Below are positions 22,901-34,900 of a DNA stretch of 64,000 bases, one piece after another (positions within the stretch are counted from its first letter, which is position 1; every line of letters begins with the position of its first letter). The notes under the pieces are model-generated. The model was not told where the DNA came from. It saw only the letters and a list, made by a program, of their open reading frames with translations, and made no database searches. A program made the translations under genes and the position numbers. Source of the stretch: Apostichopus japonicus (Eukaryota; Echinodermata; Holothuroidea; Aspidochirotida; Stichopodidae); contig NC_092573.1 in assembly GCF_037975245.1 (NCBI RefSeq), positions 15,212,001 to 15,276,000 of the forward strand, in the 5' to 3' direction.

Positions 22901-25900
22901 AGTAGTGTATGTGTGTACTGTACTGTGGGTGTGATAATAGAAGGCAATATTCAATACTTAACTGCTTGAATTGGGTATTATGCGGAAGGCCCAGTAACCT
23001 TTGTAATTGTGCTTTCATGTGTACATGCGTGTACAGTATGTACAGTAGTCTGTGTTTGTGTGTATGTGACGGCTAGCTTGTAAGTGATATCTCAACAACC
23101 ACAAGTTGAATCAATATCATAAATGGTAGATAGATACCCATGATGTTTAGATGTGCCCTATTGTTTTAGGTTTCCATCTCATGAATATTAATGAGTAAGC
23201 AGGTTGTTACTGTACATAAAATTCTTAAAATGTCAATATCTCTTAAGCATTATGTCCGATTTAGTTCATACTTGGTATTGTGGTGTAACTTCATAGTAAG
23301 TACACGTTTTTTGCAACAACAACAACAATTTATCTCATTAATATTCATGACTGGTCAGGCTTAATGGAAAACATGTAAAACAGTTTGTAACCACAATTAT
23401 CTCAACCAACACTAGTTGAATCCATTTCATACTTGGTTGGAAGATGCCCGATGATGTGTAGATGAACCCTGTTGTTTGTTGCTCCCATCTCATGAATATT
23501 AATAAGTGGGTGGGGCTTAACATTTACATTCTTAAAATGTCTATATCTCTGCAACCGTATGTCCGATTTAGTTTATACTTGGTATGGTGATGTAAATACC
23601 ACAACAAGCAAAAGTTGAATCAATGTTATACTTAGTAGAAAGATGCCTGTAATGAGTAGATTGTTTTTGGTTCCCACCATGAATATTAATAAACGATGGG
23701 ACTTAATGTAAAATTTGGTTTATACTGGTATTGTGATATTGATACATAATAACTCACATTTTTGTGACGTCTCCAACTTGATGTCATTAATATTCATCAA
23801 ATTGCAAGAAATGGCTTTGAAACACAAGATAATCTTGAACCAAATATTCCATGGTTTCATCCTTGGCATATTACTGTAGGTTTGTTACACTATACATGAT
23901 ATTAATCAGTGAACATATAATTCTTAATCAGATAATTCTTAATCTCTGAAATAGTATACTGTACAGTCTAATTACCTACATGCACTTGGATGATACAATG
24001 TAAGTATATAATGCTTATATGAGATCATAAAATGTGATCTGATTAATATTCATGCATATATTTCAATTATACTATGTCACTAAATTGACTTTGTCAATGT
24101 GATAACTGATTCCTAGTACCTTCCTGTATATATGTTGCTGCATTAGTCAATAGATAATCCTGAGCTTTGGTGTTCATGAATATTACCATGTACTAGAGGC
24201 TAACTACTCTATGAATATGTTTGGGCATTGCTTTCATTTTCTGGTTTTCATTGTATTAAAAGGATTGTCTGGTGGCCCAAAGAAGTTACCTTAAAAAATA
24301 GTAAATAATTTTCCAAACATGTTGTCAAAGTATGAGAACGCTAATGTTGCGTTTGACAGAGAAACGTTTTTTTAATCGTTATGGATAGACATTTCAAATA
24401 TGATTTGAACAGTACAATACGTGACGTCAGCTCTGCCATAGCAGATTGCGTCATAACCCACCTCCGCACAGTACCTATACGGTAATCACAACAAAAACAG
24501 CGTTTGTATACAAATAAATTTCTTCCTTAATTTCCGGTGAAATTTCTTAAAAATTAGATATGTTTTCAAAAACTCCTTAAGCCGCCATGTACTTGATCGG
24601 TGTGGTTCCGTGGTCTTTGTGTAACACAAGGTAAATTTTAACAGCAGACTCTGGGTTGTTCAGGCTATACATCGCGCTATCCAGCTCCAACGCGAAAAAT
24701 GTTCGCATGTAGGCTATACTCAAACGTTGACAATCGGACAGTTCTGCGAAGCCTATAAGCTTCTCAGTGCTACATTCTGCTCTGACAACGATTCGATCAA
24801 TTTCTTCAATAACTTCCGGTGAAATTTCTTATAAATTAGATATGATTTAAAAAACTCCTTAAGCCGCCATACAGATCGGTGGTTTCGTGGTCTTTGTGTA
24901 ACACAAGATAAGTTTTAACAGCAGGCTCTTCGTTTTTTATACATCGCGGTATCCAGCTCCAGCGCGAAGAATGTTCGCGTGTATAGGCTACTCTAAAGTT
25001 TACAATCGGACAGTTCTGCGATGACATCGATTCCGCCAAGTTTCATCTTTCGGTTTAACGAATACTTTACAAGTTTCCTTTTACTGTTAATTTGATCCGT
25101 GAATTTTATTTCAGCGATTTCGAAGAACAGTTAATGAACTGTGGTTTGAGTGTGAGTGTACTATGTGTAACGCTATACAAGTACACCAACTGAGCATCGT
25201 GGTATATACGTTCGCGAGTATGTACGTTATATATATGAGGCAATCCAATGTGCTTACACGTGAGTTTATTTGCTGCGAAATTGGGAGTGCTAACTTCAAG
25301 TCGCCTGTTTTGCCTATCTGCAAGCACTACGTCAATCACCATATTGAAGCGTTCGAACAAACGGTACTTTTGGTGAGAAACTGGTGAATTTGAAAACCAG
25401 ATTTCTACAAGAAGAAAACGTCGAATGGGGACAATTTTTACATGGTTAGAAAGAGAAAAATAATAACAACAAGGACAATGTATCAAAATCTTCCACCAGA
25501 CAATTCCTTTAATTCATTAACCATTGAGCTAATTACCATGCTGCATTGCATTCACTCATACACTGAAAGTACTGTTGTATACCAGAAATACTAGTATAAT
25601 TCAAGTTTAGCGCTACTGCACAGGTATAGCACAGTAGCTGCATTGGTAATTATGTATTGTGGGAAGCATTTCTGTCTGCCCAAATAGGCATTAAATTTAA
25701 ATGGTTATATTCGCTCTACCATTTACATGCTTTGTACAACAACTTCCTCCATGAATCTGTCATTGTCAAATGAACATGTTTAAGGTTAGATCTGTACCGT
25801 TCATATGCTATGACAGAGTTATATGATGTCTGTACAATCATAATGTATAGAACAGAACAGTTTCCACATTCTGCCCACAATTACCTACAATTCTGGAAAA

Positions 25901-28900
25901 GCAGTGTATAATTGTGTCCACAATATGTTGCAACGTAACAAAGTGTGAAATCATAAAGTTCCTCCAAATTTTCTCTATGATCTAAGTGGGCTGCTTAACG
26001 GAAAGTTATGGGGGATGTTTAGACCCTGGTCCTTACTTTTTGTTCCTACACAACTTATCCTACTACACATAGTATTTATTCTACTCTACTACATATGACT
26101 CCAAACTTGCTAAACTTTTAGCACTCTACTCCTTGTGACCCACCCACATACTATATTCTCTTTCTGCTGAATCTATCTTTGGCATTCACACTTTTCTTGA
26201 GCTGATTTTGCCCATGTCTTGTTAATTATATACATAGACAATTTGTTTTTTTAAGTTTCTGAATACAGAAGAGCGACTGCAATTAGCATTCTACATTGAA
26301 ATTGAAATCTCATTGAAATTGTGTGATTTGGTACTTATATGTTAGATTTGCTTCGGATTCATAAGTACTATATGAAGATCAATGAGAAATGTTACTGGAA
26401 ACAAGATTGCACTTAATCTAAATGAGCTTTATAACCCTCCAAACATCAATTTTGTGACTAATTAATGTAAAACTGAAAAAAATCAATTTAATTTTGGTAG
26501 CGATTCCAACTGAATTGTAAAAATATTGCCGTCTACACATACAAGTTTCTAAATTTATGTCAATCAATCATACAAAAGGGGACTGTTTAGATGAAGTGAA
26601 AAAACAAGATCAGTCTATTTTTAAAGTAAAAGAAGAAAATAACAGTATTTCGGAAGTTGTCATCTTGTAATGAATGCAGTTTTTTATTCGAAACTGTTAA
26701 AATCAGTGCAAAATGCTGATCTGATTAATGCAGAATGCCTGTTAGCCTGCACATACAGTATATAGTTTGGAGAATGAGCACTTAAAGGCATTGAAGACTC
26801 GCCCCAAACCGCATGCAGCCATCTGAAAAAGTTTACTTTCTGTTGCTTGCAAGTGACGTTTTGTTCGTGTCACTACAAAATGCAGACAGTAATGAAACGT
26901 GATTCCTTAATTGTTATCTTTAGCTGGACCTGAGATGTCCATCGCTGTATGGTTTATACACTGTGCTGTGGGTATTGACCACAGCTGTATGTACTGACTG
27001 TACACTAGTGTCTAATTACCGATGGTAGCAAGCGGTGTGTGTATTTTCTGGGATCGATGGTGGTGTCTAACACTTCTGTTACACCTCATTCAAAACTAGG
27101 TCAAATTACCGGCATTAGAAGTTTCTTTTTGCGCAAGTCTTCACACCCTTTAAATGAGGAGTTACATTGTATTGGCTGTTTCATTACAAGAAGGATTTGA
27201 CACTGTTTGAGTGTTTGTCAATGTGATCATCTAAAGTAATTCCAATCATTAGTGCAGGTACCTGTTTACTGCTTATTACAGAGTAGTAGTAGTCATGCCA
27301 TCCACTGCCAGGTTAGGATTGATAATTAGACCAATATCAACAGCTTTTATTGATCTGTGCAGTTGCTGGACAAGGTCACAAACAGATGTTTATGGCATTT
27401 GTCCATCCTATTTTACAATGGGTCTGTCTTATGTCATGGTCAAATCAAATTAATTAGACTGAAGAAAAGTTACTATTTATAATATTGTCATACGACAGAA
27501 ATTATGGTATTTACATACCCTGCAAGGCTGAACTGAAGCATACAATGTCCTTGATACTGTGTGGTAGAATATTCTTGAAAGTGCTGTTCAGTGTTATATT
27601 TAATGTCAGCCTGAATTGTGCAGTGTGGGCTGAGTTTGTCAGGCTTTGTGCACTCACCTGAATTGAATCTTGTGTTCATTCAAAACTCTTATGAAGGGAA
27701 TTTCCGTGCAAACAAACAGTACATTGTCAGGATGAAATCCACCGTTCACACACTACAGTACTTCAGCATTTGCTGTATATATCTCATGGAAGGAATGTCA
27801 AAATGAAAGGCATGATTTTCCCACAGCTTTGCGTTATAGTGATCATAATGTCAGCCAGTATTATCATTTCACTGTTCGGAAACAGCATAATTGACTGCCT
27901 CACCATATTCTTAAATTGTTGTTAGCTAAAACTAGTTCTGCTGTACTTGTGTAAAATGAGAACAGTAATTAGGAAAGTAGTTGACAAAACTGTTTGAGTA
28001 GAGAATATAATCCTTTGAAGTGACCTTGTTTATCATTACAGGCCTATTACAAGTACAGCTACCGTATATATATCTTTGTTTATCATTACAGGCCTATTAC
28101 AAGTACAGCTACCGTATATATATCTTTGTTTATCATTACAGGCCTATTACAAGTACAGCTACTGTATATATATCTTTGTTTATCATTACAGGCCTATTAC
28201 AAGTACAGCTACCATATATCCTTGTTTATCATTACAGGCCTATTACAAGTACAGCTACCAATATCTTTGTTTATCATTACAGGCCTATTACAAGTACAGC
28301 TACCAATATCTTTGTTTATCATTACAGGCCTATTACAAGTACAGCTACCATATATCCTTGTTTATCATTACAGGCCTATTACAAGTACAGCTACCGTATA
28401 TATATCTTTGTTTATCATTACAGGCCTATTACAAGTACAGCTACCAATATCTTTGTTTATCATTACAGGCCTATTACAAGTACAGCTACCTTATATCCGT
28501 CAATCCCTGTCAAAGGCAAGCTCAGACATCTTTAATTATGTTTTCCCTCTAGAAACCTGATCATTCTTACAGTTATACAAATATAATCAACACTCTTTCT
28601 TTAGCAGCTAATGACTGTTTTTGGTACAGCCTACAATGATTGATCAGAAGACTTTTACTTGCATCTGTTTTCTGGAACCAAAGCCTCAGTAAAATGATGA
28701 TATCTTCTAATTATCATACTTCTGAATGTTTGCGTATAATCTGTGTTGATGAATTCATAATGTAACTTGAATGACTAAATGATAGTATTTTCCGTTAACA
28801 CTTTACAATTTAAGCAAGATTGATATCTGTTACTTTGAAATTTGTCAACTTTATGTCAAATTAACTTAACTTGCACTTTGAAATCTGCCAACTCTATCAT

Positions 28901-31900
28901 GAACTAGTGTATCTGTGGTAGCTGGTATACAATACAGGATTGATTGGCAAGCTGGGTAGCTGGCATTTTATCCTTCCTTTGGGGGGATGAGATTTTATTC
29001 TGTATATATACATGGATTTACTTCGCTCCTCTCTTACCTGTCTCCCACTCCACAATTGCACTTTCCTATCTACCTAACTACACATTTGGAAACGTTTTAG
29101 CACTGCGCCTTCGCCCCCTGGGCCACGCCCACTAATTCCGCTTTCCGTATCTACCACCCAGAAGTTACTACACGTGTTTGTACAAGTAAGTTTGGGGGGT
29201 TGTCCCCAAATCAGTACTATATGTCTGAAATAATAGTCAAATAGAATCGGACAACATTGAAAGATCAGCAAATAGTAATTTTGATTAAATTACAAAAATA
29301 AAAAAAATAAAAAAATGTTGACTTAGTTTCTAGTTTAGAGTATATAGCTTAAACACATGTTCATGCAGGAGCCCTTTTGTTAGGTGTTCTTGTTTGTTGA
29401 CAGCAATTTTCAATATTAACTTGCAAACTTGAGCAATCTTCACAAGTTACACATACTTGGGTAGCAGAGAATTGAGAATGGCAAGTATATAGCAATGACA
29501 GAGACCTCTCTGAATATTATTATTAATGGTTATTATTATGATTACAGTAAGCTATGCATGGTAGAAAGTGTAATAGAACAATAGATGTATCTCAAGCCTT
29601 ATTGGAGGACAAGATGAAACAAACAGGCTGGTAGAATTCCAATCACCTTTTGTGCTTAAACGATTTAGACCTGGTAGTTGAAGTATCTAAATAAGAGAGC
29701 TTTAGACTAGTGTGGGTATAATCAGGGTATAAAACCTGATCATTTTCAGCACTTCTTGCAAAGTTCAAGAGTTTTGTTTTCTTGCTGTCCATAATTTGGC
29801 AGATAATCTCTCTGTTTGTCAGGTTTTAGCTCTGAGGAAATTTGGATGGATCTAGAAACTTTAAAGGTCATCACTTTTGGCCCCAGATATATATGTTAGA
29901 AATTAAGTCAATATTCCACTATATGCCACTATAATCCACTATATGGACACTGAATGCATATTGATATGCTTTCATTTTATCAACTATGATATTGGGTGAT
30001 GACATACAATGCCTTAATATTCCACATATTGATGGACATACCTTTTATAACCCAGTCCCTAATTGGAAAGGGCATGGTAATTCAAATGGTCTGAGGATAT
30101 ATACTGTAGCTATACCATGCAAAGATTGACTGTCTATTGGTCAATGGTTACCACTGATACATGCTTGAAATTGTACAGTATAGTCAGTTGGGGTAAAAAA
30201 AAGCAAGGGGGTAGTTGGGGTAAAAAAAACAACCCCTTTTTATAGAAGGGGAATATTTAGCCAAAGTTCCAATTTATTTTGGGTGATAGTCCTTTATGTC
30301 TAGTTTATTATTATATAATTTCTGGAACTCTATGTCACTTCGCTGCCAATCACCGCTTCATCGAATCAAGCGAATGCTAAAATAGTAAAATTTGAAGTTT
30401 GTACCACATATCCGAAACTTTCTCCTGCATACCCAGCTTATATGATGTGGAGATTATTCCAGCAGTTACAGCATAGCAGTTAGTGATATTACACTCCCCC
30501 ATGGTAGAATTACTCCAATTTCATTCACGCTTCATGGGGGGGCCTTGTTTTTTTTTACCCCCAAAAAATTATGCGAATGGGGTAAAAAAAAAACAAGTAC
30601 TTTCCGGGTCCAATGTACTCCCTATTTTGCCCGAATGGATAAATTTTTCCATAATGTTGATTTTAGAGGTTAGGCAAATAGTTTTCATGTCTATCATGTG
30701 TCAAAAATGTTAAATAATTGGGCAGAAGTAACTGAAATTGGCTCAACTCTAATTTGTCTACTATATTACACCACATTTGTGTAGCATCATATACACACTG
30801 TACAGTATGAATATGGCTGAGCATGACATATGACACGAGCCATCCATAATTACGAATTAAAACAATTTCACAATTTTTTTCCTTTTTCATGTAAAGGTAG
30901 TAGCTCATACTTAGATGTAATTATATGCAAACATGATTTTAAGATACATTCATGAAGAAAATAGCTGTTTTCTAGCATTGTTTTTTTTACACCGACATTG
31001 TTTTTTTTTACCCCAAATTAAGCAAATTTTGGGGGTAAAAAAAAACAACATTTTTCGCAAAAAACGACACTTTCCATTACAAAAAAGTTATTTTTGTTAG
31101 ATTCTCTTTAAATAAGAAAATCCCACTCCACACACTTGAACATTGGAACCGAAACAATAGCTCTTACTCATCAATTTTTAGAGCAAATTTTAGGTAAATT
31201 TTTTTTTTTACCCCACTTGACTATATCTATCCAGCTATGACTCTTTCCTGAAGATGAATTGGATACATTCCAAACCGAACTATATGTTAGTTTCTTTGAA
31301 ATGAACAATTGGTTTTGTATTGAAGGAAATATAAACACTTCCTGTACATTGAAACATGATCTTTATAAAAACCACCTAGTGTCTTTTTCAACCTTCTTAC
31401 TCAACAACTACAGCTTTGGGGAAATCTCTTAGTTGGTTGTTAAATTAAGTACACTTTAATGTGTTGCTAGCTTTCTAGTCGCATTTGTGGCTCAGGTCAA
31501 AAGGCATACCTGTAGGAGGTCATTAGTGGTCAAAAGCATGTAAATGTGCTACTTTAACTCAGCTGAACCCCAGCTGTAGAGAATCTTGAACATGTATCAA
31601 AGATGTGCTTAATGAGCCTTTCGGGTGAAGGTCAAAGGTCATTTTAGGTCAGTATCAGTCAAAATTGTGAAAATCTTTACAGCAAGCTTACTTCAATAAC
31701 TATGTATCTGAGTAGATTTGGTGAACATTGTAGTCAAACTTAATTAGTCATGGAAAATGTCTACAGGCATGTGGCAGTGCATATATCTGACATTTCCACA
31801 TGTGGGGGGCTAAAGTCTTGAGGTAGGACTTGTATTGTGTTTGCAATATATGCCTTATCAGAGCTCTATTTAATTGGTTACCAGTGTCCTCTTGCAAGTG

Positions 31901-34900
31901 TTACAGATAACTTTGAAGTGGTACGTCAAGGCAACTGGAAATCTCTCATCTTTCGGTTCTGACTCGAACACATTTAACTGGGGTCGCATTATAAATCAGG
32001 AGACTCCTTTTCAAATTTTAAGGCAAGGAATCACAAATCCTTCCGGCTTTCTGGTTAAATATTTACTGCCCATTATTGAAACTGAACATATTTACTGTGC
32101 AGTGCCTGATATTACTGTGCACTTGCAACAATGAACCTAAAAGCACGCAAATCAAAAACTGGTTAGCATCAGGGCGATGTTTGCCATGGCTGGGTTATTC
32201 CAAGTTCAAGGTCAAATATTATGAGGCTAGAAGTGGAGGAAGTTTCTAAAAGGAGTTTATTTCAGACTGAACTGATTCAACTTACTTGGGAGCTTTTGAA
32301 ACGAGACAAATAAAACAGTTAAATATCCGGGTGTAGATGTAGGATATTACAAGACCTCCACAAGTTTGATTATTGCTGACTAATTTAGCTCATTTCTAGC
32401 ATATTTCTTGGTAGTGCCAATGACTTCTGATAAAAATGAATTAACAACCATCGACAATTTAGTTTACCTCTGATCTGTGTCAATTTGAATTTCTAGGTCC
32501 GTTTACAGACCTTTATTTGCTGCGACATATACCAGTACAGCATGCAGGCGCATGTATATAATTCATGCAGCAGCTATGTACAGTAGTCAATGAAGGGAAA
32601 GCCGTGGGATGGCAGTGTTTGAATATTCATGACGTTCTATGAAGTTGCAGCCAGTTGGGACAATTTCCTAATACCTCTCTAACCTGTACTCCAATATCAT
32701 GCTCTCAAAGCACTGGTATTGTCAGTACAAACAGTTCCTAACTTTGATCTGATAGAAACATGATATTCATACTGCTTGTACTGACAATACGAGTGCTCTG
32801 AAGCGGGACATAACACTACAGTATAGAAAAAAGTTGGGTTCATTCCAGTAACTTGAATATATACATTTGTTGGACTTGAAAGTATAACTTACAATGAGTC
32901 ATAAGAAATATAAGTGGTGAATGTTGAGAGTATAATTGCCTGCAATTTGCAAATAATTTAAATGATTTAAATGTTGCCCCTTATCTGCGAATGCACATCA
33001 AACACAGCAAGATGTACTACCAGCTTGGAAGTAACATATTTTTCTGTTTTGATTTTTCCTCAGGATACATACCAAAAGGTATTTTGCATACTCAACGCCA
33101 ACACGTTATCGTTCTATGAAAAGAAGCGCACACAGAGGGAACTTGAAAGGATAAAGGTAACGTACATTGAACTGTCTCTTGTTACATTTCTGACTGTATT
33201 AAAGACATTAAAAGATCGAAATAGCAAACTAACATGCATGTCTCCTCTTAGATTAGCCATCTTCTCACATCTAGATGAATCGGTGAAAGTATTTCAAACA
33301 ATGCTTAAATGTCAGCTACTCTCTCTTTAAGCCGAATCTGTCAGGACCCAAGATGAGATCATCGAGCCATTCTGAAATCAAGTTTCAGGGAATTCCTTTC
33401 TCCTTTATATTTGACCATCTTTTCTAAGACAATTATGATTTTATTTACATTACGATAATCTTAACAATGTTTATTAATTCTAATATGTACCGAATAATCA
33501 AGCAATCATTGATGGTTTACACTTTTTTTTGCAAATGTTTTGCCCATTCCGATGTGGTCATCTTTTTTGCTGTCTCCGTTTCCTTTTTTCGGTTCCAGTC
33601 ATGGAAATTTTCCCCCTGTATATATTCCTTTTCAATCTTACGTAGATTTTTACACACCTTTTACGTATCTGTTACGTATTTTGACGCAGTTTCATAAACC
33701 CATCATCAGAAATTGAGGAAATGAGAAATCCAATTGTTATCGTCTTCTTTTTCCTGTACATCTTTGTTTCCTATTCTTGGTTCAAGTCATGAACACTTTT
33801 CACCTGCATCTTGTTTCTCAATATTATGTAGAACAATAAGGGGAAGGATTAAAAATTAATACATGTACTATATACAGTATATCATGTACTATATACAGTA
33901 TATGGTAAATCAAAACACAAGTGTACTATGTACAGCATATGATAAATCAAGACACATACTGTACTGTACTGTACATCTACTATGTACAGTACATATGGTA
34001 AATCAAAACACATGTACTATGTAAGGTAAATATATGGTAAATCAAAACACATACATGTACTATGTAAAGTATATGGTAAATCAAAACACATACATACATG
34101 TATGATGTAAAGTAGATATATATGGTTAATCAAAACACATATACTATGTCAAGTATGCATGTAAATCAAAACACATGTATGTAGATGTAAAGTATATGGT
34201 AAATCAAAACACATGTATTAATATGTACAGTATATGCTATATATAAAAACATACATGTACTATGTACAGTATATTCATATGCCAAATAAAAACACATGTA
34301 CTATGCAAAGTATATATGGTAAATCAAAACACATATATACATGTAATATGTATTTATAAAGTATATATGGTAAATCAAAACACATACATGTACTATGCAA
34401 AGTGCACATGGTAAATCAAAACATATTTACACATGTACTATGTAAAGTAGATATATATGGTAAATCAAAACTCATATATGTACTATGCAAAGTATATGGT
34501 AAATCAAAACACATACATGTACTATGTACATTATATGCTTTTGCTATGTATTTTGAAATGAAACTTTCTCACAAACCGGTGTGATAGAGTTGTAAAATCT
34601 TTTATAAAACATTCATTACAGCAATGGAAATTGAGTTGCAGCACTTGTCTAACATTGCATCATTGTAAAAGAACCTGTGTGTACCCTAAATTGTACACAA
34701 GGAAATAACTGCTTCAAATGTGGTAACTGCTGTATTCATTTATCGTCTGTTTAATTAGTAAACCTCCCCCCCCTCCCCCCTGCAGTTTGTGGTTGGTTAT
34801 CATCCAGGAACAAACGCCAGGTAGTGATAGGAATTTGATCAATATGTAAATGAGCTGATACATTCCAAAACATGGAACAGTGTGTGAGAGCCTGGTTTAT

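Larger units (their letters stand above)
27154..30178. other. PH gene intron 1, middle part outside the named repeats
   Basis: No exon supported. Apart from the minisatellite and the CT-rich repeat listed separately, I see only AT-rich sequence. Confidence 0.5.

Noticed and set aside
28020-28560. Three overlapping open frames of 144-171 codons over the 28-kb minisatellite
   Set aside because: They are periodic translations of a stop-free repeat whose unit length is not constant; no start context or homology.
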